Below are positions 59,223 to 64,000 of a DNA stretch of 64,000 nt, piece after piece. This stretch comes from Exiguobacterium sp. 9-2 (GTDB lineage Bacteria > Bacillota > Bacilli > Exiguobacteriales > Exiguobacteriaceae). The stretch is taken from positions 336,001-400,000 of the forward strand of contig NZ_CP142850.1 of the NCBI RefSeq assembly GCF_036287235.1. Direction: 5' to 3'. Position numbers and translations under genes: made by a program. The number at the start of each line of letters is the position of its first letter. The stretch's first letter is position 1. Below the pieces are notes generated by a model, which was not told the origin of the DNA, made no database searches, and worked only from the letters and a program-made list of their open reading frames with translations.

Positions 59223-60221
59223 TTAAAACTCGACCGTACGCTGAATCGTCGCAAGGACTCGTTCCGGCGTCGGAATGTAATGGTCTTCGAGGGCGAACAG
59301 TGGAACCGGAACATCAAAACCTGTCACACGGGCAATTGGTGCCCGTAAATAAAGAAACGCCGTATCGTTGATCAACGTGACGAGATCATTCCCGAGACCA
59401 CCCATCGCTGCGGCTTCATGCACGATGACGGCACGACCGGTCTTTTGAACGGAAGCAGCGATTGTGTCCCGGTCAAGCGGATAGAGCGTCCGTAAGTCGA
59501 GGACTTCGCAAGAAATACCGCGTTCCTGTGCAGCCATCGCTGCCTTGTGAGCCACTTGGACCATTGCCCCCCAAGCGATCAACGTCACGTCCGTCCCTTC
59601 ACTGACGCAGCGCGCTTTTCCGATCTCGACGGTATAGGACTCGCTCGGTACGACTTCCTTGAATGAACGGTAACTACGCATCGACTCGAGGAACAACACG
59701 GGATCTGGATCTTCAATCGCAGCAATCAATAACCCTTTTGCGTCGTACGGTGTCGCCGGACAGACGACCTTGAGACCGGGCATTGATGTAAAGAGCGCCT
59801 CCGTACTATCGGAATGGATTTCCGGTGCCCGGATGCCAGCACCATAAGGCGCACGAATGACCATCGGCACACTATAGCGTCCCATCGTTCGCATCCGGAT
59901 ACGAGAGACATGGGTCATGATTTGTTCATAGGCAGGGTAGATGAAGCCGAGAAATTGAATCTCGACGATCGGTTTAAAGCCATTGATGGCAAGACCGATC
60001 GATGTACCGACGATGCCGGCTTCACTGAGCGGTGTATCAACGATCCGGTCTTCACCGAACTCTTCTTGTAAGCCGTCCGTCGCTCGGAAGACGCCACCGT
60101 TTTTTCCGACATCTTCTCCAAGAACGAGTGTCGTCTCATCCTCCGACAATTTTGTCCGCAGGGCATCCGTGACAGCTTGAACGAGTGTCATCTCTGTTTG
60201 ACGATTGATTGGTGTTGCCAT
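59223..60221 (-). CDS. bkdAB: branched-chain 2-oxo acid dehydrogenase E1 beta
   Basis: 332 residues, with the transketolase-like pyrimidine domain (LGEDVGKNGGVFRATDGLQ, DTPLSEAGIVGTSIGLA) and a C-terminal domain (EVLDLRTLYPLD). The RAPYGAGIRAPEIHSDS motif is close to the pyruvate type but the context is branched-chain. With E1 alpha it decarboxylates 2-oxo acids on thiamine diphosphate. ATG at 60221, one base after the E1 alpha stop, with GGGGGAAATGAG upstream. Confidence 0.93.
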   Translation of the reverse strand: MATPINRQTEMTLVQAVTDALRTKLSEDETTLVLGEDVGKNGGVFRATDGLQEEFGEDRIVDTPLSEAGIVGTSIGLAINGFKPIVEIQFLGFIYPAYEQIMTHVSRIRMRTMGRYSVPMVIRAPYGAGIRAPEIHSDSTEALFTSMPGLKVVCPATPYDAKGLLIAAIEDPDPVLFLESMRSYRSFKEVVPSESYTVEIGKARCVSEGTDVTLIAWGAMVQVAHKAAMAAQERGISCEVLDLRTLYPLDRDTIAASVQKTGRAVIVHEAAAMGGLGNDLVTLINDTAFLYLRAPIARVTGFDVPVPLFALEDHYIPTPERVLATIQRTVEF

Positions 60222-60222
60222 C

Positions 60223-61272
60223 TCATTTCCCCCTTGCTAGCAAATACGCTTCTTTTTGTTGCTGCACATCAACCGGTAAAGTCGCGTACGTATGATCGAA
60301 CAAGTCATTGATGTCTGGCGCCTTGAATTGCTCCATCGCAGCTACTGCCGCTTCGACTTCTGTTTGATGCCGTTCCTGCAGCTGTTGCATCCATGTTTCG
60401 TCAAAATAGCCTTGGTGTTTTAAGAAGTGTTCGAGTCGATCGAGCGGATCAACTCGGTCGCGCGAGCGTGCTTGATCCCGGTATTTTGTTGGATCATCTG
60501 CTGTCGTATGGGCACCAAATCGCCACGTGACGGCTTCGATCAATGTTGGTCCACCACCAGAACGGGCACGTTCAACGGCTGCTTGCATCGTAAAATAGAC
60601 GGCAAAGGCATCATTTCCATCAATCCGAACACTCGGCATCCCATAGGCAATCGCTTTTTGCGCGATCGTCTCAGAATGCATCTGTTTTTCGATCGGAACA
60701 GAGATCGCGAACTGATTGTTTTGGTTAAACAGGATGACTGGTGCTTGGAAGACGCTTGCAAAGTTCATTCCTTCATGGAAATCCCCTTCAGACGTCGCTC
60801 CGTCACCAAAGTAGGCGACCGCGACATTCGTCGTGCCTTTTCGTTTTTCCGCCCATGCGGCACCGACGGCATGCGGAATTTGCGTTGCAATCGGCACAGC
60901 AGGAGGAAAGATGTGTTTCTCAGACGGGACGCAGCCTTCAACACGACCGTTCCAGTAGAGGAGTGTCCGCACCATGTCGGCACCGAACGTCAACGTTGCG
61001 CCGTGATCCCGGTACGTCGGGAACAACCAGTCTTGATCGGACAACGCGAGTGCACTACCGACTTGCGCTGCCTCTTGTCCTTCGAACGGTGCATAAGTGC
61101 CGAGGCGCCCTTGGCGTTGTAAGTTGATCGCCTTCCGGTCGAACGTCCGGATCCGGTGCATCTGTTCATATAGGGTGAGGGCAAGCTCTTTTGTCAGATC
61201 GTGTTCTTTTGAGGCATCGATGATACGACCTTCTTCATCGATAATGCGTTGAATCGGAAAATGTTGCTCCAT
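60223..61272 (-). CDS. bkdAA: branched-chain 2-oxo acid dehydrogenase E1 alpha
   Basis: 349 residues. Thiamine-diphosphate motif GDGATSEGDFHEGMNFASVFQAPVILFNQNNQ and the phosphorylation-loop-like region RFGAHTTADDPTKYR, typical of branched-chain E1 alpha. Start ATG at 61272 with GAAGGAGG; the longer frame (to 61446) runs back into the dehydrogenase gene and is rejected. Overall operon order: thioesterase, leucine dehydrogenase, E1 alpha, E1 beta, E2, E3. Confidence 0.94.
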   Translation of the reverse strand: MEQHFPIQRIIDEEGRIIDASKEHDLTKELALTLYEQMHRIRTFDRKAINLQRQGRLGTYAPFEGQEAAQVGSALALSDQDWLFPTYRDHGATLTFGADMVRTLLYWNGRVEGCVPSEKHIFPPAVPIATQIPHAVGAAWAEKRKGTTNVAVAYFGDGATSEGDFHEGMNFASVFQAPVILFNQNNQFAISVPIEKQMHSETIAQKAIAYGMPSVRIDGNDAFAVYFTMQAAVERARSGGGPTLIEAVTWRFGAHTTADDPTKYRDQARSRDRVDPLDRLEHFLKHQGYFDETWMQQLQERHQTEVEAAVAAMEQFKAPDINDLFDHTYATLPVDVQQQKEAYLLARGK

Positions 61273-61285
61273 GTCAGTCCCTCCT

Positions 61286-62428
61286 TCAGTGGTTACGGAT
61301 ATCCCATTTTGGTTTTGTCGTGTTCGTGAAGATGTTGTTGTGTTTCGCCCGAATCTGCATCCGTTTTTCACACATCCGGTTCGCCGCTTCGACCGTCGTG
61401 ATGTTTTCTGCTTGCGACTCTTTGAAGACTTCGAGAACTGCGTCATAGATGTGACGCGTTTTTAGGAGAACCCGTTCGTGATTTGCTCCATACAGTTCGT
61501 CTGCCACTTGGATCAGCCCACCACCATTGACGATATAGTCTGGGGCATATAAGATGCCACGATCCATCAAGACGTGAGCAAGTTGTTCTTCCGCGAGTTG
61601 GTTGTTCGCCGAACCACAGATGGCTTTGCACGGTAAGAGCGCGATGTTTTGAGCGTGAATGACACCACCGTATGCACACGGGACAAAAATATCAGCATCC
61701 GTCAGATGAATTTCATGAGGCGAGACGACGCGAACCGTGCCAGGCGCCATTTCTGCTTGGGTTACGATTGCTGCTAGTGCCGCTTCATTGACGTCAGAGA
61801 CATAAATCGTCGCCCCGGCGAGCAACAGTTGTTCGGCGACCTTAAAGCCGACTTTTCCGAGTCCTTGGATCGCGTAGGTTGCCCGACTTAATTCATCTGA
61901 ACCGAATAACGTCTCGATCGTCGCCCGCAGTCCATAGACGACACCTTCAGCCGTTGGAATCGATGAATCACCACTACCACCAAATGCTTCCGGAATGCCG
62001 ACGATCCGTGATGTTTCTCGGCTAGCATGAACGAAATCATCCATCGTCGTGCCCATGTCCGTTCCCGTGTAGAACCGACCACCGAGCGAATCGACGAAGC
62101 GACCGAAGGCACGGAAAAGCTCTGGTGATTTATCCGTCGCTGGATTACCGATGATGACGGCTTTACCACCACCAAAATCAACATCAGCGGCAGCGCATTT
62201 ATACGTCATACCGCGCGACAAACGCAGCACATCGTCAAGTGCTTCATCAACAGAAGCATAAGGCGCCATACGGCATCCACCGAGAGCAGGACCGAGCGTC
62301 GTATCATGAATGGCGATGATGGCTTGTAACCCCGAGACAGGGTCGTTGCAAAAGACGACTTGTTCGTGACCAGCGATTTTTTCCATGATCGAGAGCGTTG
62401 GATTCGTAGATGGGTTTAACATGTTCAT
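61286..62428 (-). CDS. bcd: leucine (branched-chain amino acid) dehydrogenase
   Basis: 380 residues of the Glu/Leu/Phe/Val dehydrogenase family. GPALGGCRM and the catalytic lysine region [22 protein letters not shown] are typical of leucine dehydrogenases, followed by the NAD-binding fold ([21 protein letters not shown]). It oxidatively deaminates leucine, valine and isoleucine to 2-oxo acids, the substrates of the complex encoded next. ATG at 62428 with GAGGAGG 9 nt upstream. A cre-like site lies 27 bases before it. Confidence 0.94.
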   Translation of the reverse strand: MNMLNPSTNPTLSIMEKIAGHEQVVFCNDPVSGLQAIIAIHDTTLGPALGGCRMAPYASVDEALDDVLRLSRGMTYKCAAADVDFGGGKAVIIGNPATDKSPELFRAFGRFVDSLGGRFYTGTDMGTTMDDFVHASRETSRIVGIPEAFGGSGDSSIPTAEGVVYGLRATIETLFGSDELSRATYAIQGLGKVGFKVAEQLLLAGATIYVSDVNEAALAAIVTQAEMAPGTVRVVSPHEIHLTDADIFVPCAYGGVIHAQNIALLPCKAICGSANNQLAEEQLAHVLMDRGILYAPDYIVNGGGLIQVADELYGANHERVLLKTRHIYDAVLEVFKESQAENITTVEAANRMCEKRMQIRAKHNNIFTNTTKPKWDIRNH

Positions 62429-62454
62429 AGTAGAGTCCTCCTCTATCAAATATA

Positions 62455-62468
62455 AGTAAGCGCTTTCA
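62455..62468. promoter_or_regulatory. candidate CcpA cre box inside the branched-chain operon
   Basis: On the minus strand TGAAAGCGCTTACT, 13 of 14 to the cre consensus, ending like the candidate at 3014. It overlaps the stop codon of the thioesterase gene, so CcpA could block transcription into bcd as a roadblock. Confidence 0.5.
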
Positions 62469-62867
62469 TTTTGTCGGAACATTATTTTGTAATTTTTCTT
62501 GAATCCGGCTTTTTTCTAAAATGAATTGTGTGACTTCCCCTGTACCGATGATCGTTTGTCCGTCTCGGACTTCAATGCTCGCGTCAACGCGACGTGAGGT
62601 CATCGACGTTACTGTCGCGGTTATGATCAATCGTGCTCCTTCCGCTGCCATACCAAGATGCTTCAGTGAAACTGCACCCCCAACACCTTCTTCACCAGCT
62701 TCTAGGTAAGGAAAGATTAGTTGACGTGCTGCCCATTCCATGTGATAAACCATCGAAACGGTGGAGTATGCTGGATGAACGAGCTGACCTTCGAATCGTG
62801 CAAACATATCTTCCGAGACGACCGCTTGAATCTCTGCTGTATCCCCGACAGCTAACCCTAGTTTCAT
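62466..62867 (-). CDS. FlK-like hotdog-fold acyl-CoA thioesterase
   Basis: 133 residues of the hotdog fold, similar to the fluoroacetyl-CoA thioesterase (FlK) branch: [40 protein letters not shown], then [36 protein letters not shown], then [10 protein letters not shown]. It probably releases free branched-chain acids from their CoA esters, or protects CoA pools. It is first in the bkd operon; divergent from the phenylacetate-CoA ligase gene, so an aryl-CoA substrate cannot be excluded. ATG at 62867 with GAAAGGGGA upstream. Confidence 0.82.
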   Translation of the reverse strand: MKLGLAVGDTAEIQAVVSEDMFARFEGQLVHPAYSTVSMVYHMEWAARQLIFPYLEAGEEGVGGAVSLKHLGMAAEGARLIITATVTSMTSRRVDASIEVRDGQTIIGTGEVTQFILEKSRIQEKLQNNVPTK

Positions 62868-62924
62868 CGTGATCCCCTTTCACAACACAGCATCTTTATT
62901 CAACCAAGTGGTCTTACCAAAAAT

Positions 62925-62933
62925 AGTATAACA
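62925..62933 (-). promoter_or_regulatory. extended -10 promoter of the thioesterase/bkd operon
   Basis: On the minus strand TGTTATACT: TG-N-TATACT, without a good -35 at the right distance. About 58 bases before the ATG. Confidence 0.5.
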
Positions 62934-63198
62934 CTTGTCACACGATATTTTATCAACCCGTTACAAAATGAGCAAATCATTTCAAAAATATTTTCCAAAA
63001 AAAGACTATATATCATGAAATCTCTTGTTTAATGTTGATTATTTTATCGATAAGGTGCGTTGAAGTGATAAAGTGAGAATCGTTTGGGAGCATTTAACAA
63101 AACAAGATTGACAACATTGTGAACGTATCGTACGTTAAACATATAACTAAAAACAAACGACCGTTTTATTATTGTATACATGATGAGGAGGTGCAGAT
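62934..63198. other. divergent intergenic region between the bkd and paaK units
   Basis: Most of a 331-base gap. It holds the paaK promoter and dyad at 63108-63136; the middle part (about 62960-63060) is AT-rich with no clear signal. No gene was seen here. Confidence 0.5.
63108..63136 (+). promoter_or_regulatory. paaK promoter with overlapping dyad operator
   Basis: TTGACA (63108-63113) and TACGTT (63131-63136) with a 17-bp spacer. A perfect dyad AACGTA-TCG-TACGTT (63122-63136) covers the -10, fitting a TetR-type or similar repressor. Confidence 0.55.
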
Positions 63199-64000
63199 AT
63201 GTACGATCAACATCACGAAACGATGGATGCTCAAACGCGGGAGCAGCTACAGATGGAGCGATTACGTCAAACGATGGAACACATCACGCGCGTCCCGTTC
63301 TATCAAGAACGTCTGCAGACCTTACAGATGACGGCGAACGATTTTCAAACGATCGAGGATCTACGAAAGTTTCCCTTCACACGTAAACAAGATTTACGCG
63401 ATCATTATCCGTTCGGACTATTTGCCGTCGAACGAGAACAGGTCACCCGGATTCATGCCTCGTCTGGAACGAGCGGTAAACCGACCGTCGTCGGATATAC
63501 GCAAGAAGATTTAGATGACTGGGCCGGTGCCGTGGCACGCAGTTTAGTCTTAGCCGGTGGATCACCAGCTGATTTGCTGCACAATGCGTATGGTTACGGA
63601 TTGTTCACAGGTGGTCTCGGGCTTCATGCAGGAGCAGAAAAACTAGGCATGACGATCTTACCGATTTCCGGTGGCAACACGGATCGCCAAATCACATTGA
63701 TCGAGGATTTCCGACCGGACGGAATCTGTGGGACGCCTTCGTATATTTTACGCTTGGCAGAACGCATGATTGAACGTGGTATCGATCCACGGAAAACAAG
63801 TATGCGTTATGGCATCTTTGGGGCCGAGCCCTGGTCTGAGGAGATGCGGCAGACACTCGAACAGACCTTTGACCTGCAGGCACTCGATATCTATGGACTC
63901 AGCGAAATCATGGGACCGGGTGTCGCAATGGAGTGTCAAGAGCAAGCAGGTCTGCATATCATGGATGACTTATTCATTACGGAAGTCGTCGATCCCGTTA
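63199..64000 (+). CDS. paaK: phenylacetate-CoA ligase, 3' truncated by window edge
   Basis: 267 codons are visible, still open at the edge; the family is about 440 long. AMP-binding motif SSGTSGKPTVVGYT at about residues 77-90; before it LQTMEHITRVPFYQERL-like start, then NAYGYGLFTGGLGLHAGAEKLG, GICGTPSYILRLAE and YGLSEIMGPGVAMEC, all standard for PaaK. It activates phenylacetate to its CoA thioester with ATP. ATG at 63199 with GAGGAGGTG 6 nt upstream. Other paa genes, if any, lie to the right. Confidence 0.93.
   Translation, partial: MYDQHHETMDAQTREQLQMERLRQTMEHITRVPFYQERLQTLQMTANDFQTIEDLRKFPFTRKQDLRDHYPFGLFAVEREQVTRIHASSGTSGKPTVVGYTQEDLDDWAGAVARSLVLAGGSPADLLHNAYGYGLFTGGLGLHAGAEKLGMTILPISGGNTDRQITLIEDFRPDGICGTPSYILRLAERMIERGIDPRKTSMRYGIFGAEPWSEEMRQTLEQTFDLQALDIYGLSEIMGPGVAMECQEQAGLHIMDDLFITEVVDPV

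Noticed and set aside
1-64000. CRISPR arrays, tRNA and rRNA genes, riboswitches.
   Set aside because: No regularly spaced direct repeats, cloverleaf sequences or known riboswitch cores were recognised by eye; weak tRNA-like sequences could still be missed.

Overview
The window is chromosomal DNA from a low-to-mid GC Gram-positive of the Bacillales. Lipoprotein sugar-binding proteins, strong AAGGAGG-type ribosome binding sites, intrinsic terminators, candidate CcpA cre boxes, a SigV/RsiV-like pair, MneS-like, YflT-like and bacterial nitric-oxide-synthase genes all fit. The overall protein style suggests Exiguobacterium; this is an inference from sequence character, not a database match. No rRNA, tRNA, CRISPR, transposase or phage gene was seen.

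Layout. 1-1650: the 3' end of an unrecognised gene, then DUF3885-like and VOC-fold genes. 1743-7615: a beta-glucoside module: LacI repressor, ABC sugar-binding lipoprotein, two permeases and a GH1 beta-glucosidase, with a 14-bp operator palindrome repeated at both promoters. 7618-7867: a nested, multi-armed inverted-repeat element. 7997-10350: a membrane protein, an ECF sigma/anti-sigma pair with its own ECF-type promoter, and an Excalibur-domain protein. About 10380-11815: an AT-rich island with an unrecognised secreted protein and a small membrane protein. 11895-18000: thioredoxin-like protein, manganese-exporter-like CDF protein, ASCH protein, and a MarR plus heterodimeric ABC exporter operon. 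18200-26405: TM-helix-repeat channel-like protein, amino-acid permease, GNAT, Nudix/NOS pair, YihY-type protein and a fused MsrA-MsrB.

26549-42000: secreted subtilase with a repeat tail, orphan sensor kinase, diguanylate cyclase, FusB-type EF-G-binding protein, a YflT/Usp stress pair, a MarR/MMPL pair, a metallo-beta-lactamase-fold protein and several small or unknown proteins. 42037-55930: a galactoside module. A ROK regulator is followed by a cre-controlled operon of ten genes over 12.5 kb: an unknown 160-aa protein, ABC binding protein and two permeases, GH42 beta-galactosidase, GH36 alpha-galactosidase, and galK-galE-galT-galM. It should import galacto-oligosaccharides, split them and feed galactose through the Leloir pathway. 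Neither sugar transporter has its own ATPase here, so both probably use a shared MsmX-like ATPase encoded elsewhere.

56011-62867 (minus strand): an alkyltransferase and a branched-chain keto-acid operon: FlK-like thioesterase, leucine dehydrogenase, E1 alpha, E1 beta, E2, E3. The thioesterase stands where many bacilli carry phosphotransbutyrylase and butyrate kinase. Divergent from it, a phenylacetate-CoA ligase gene runs off the right edge. Three promoters resemble SigB sites (before the channel-like protein, the YihY protein and the YflT/Usp pair), suggesting part of a general stress regulon.
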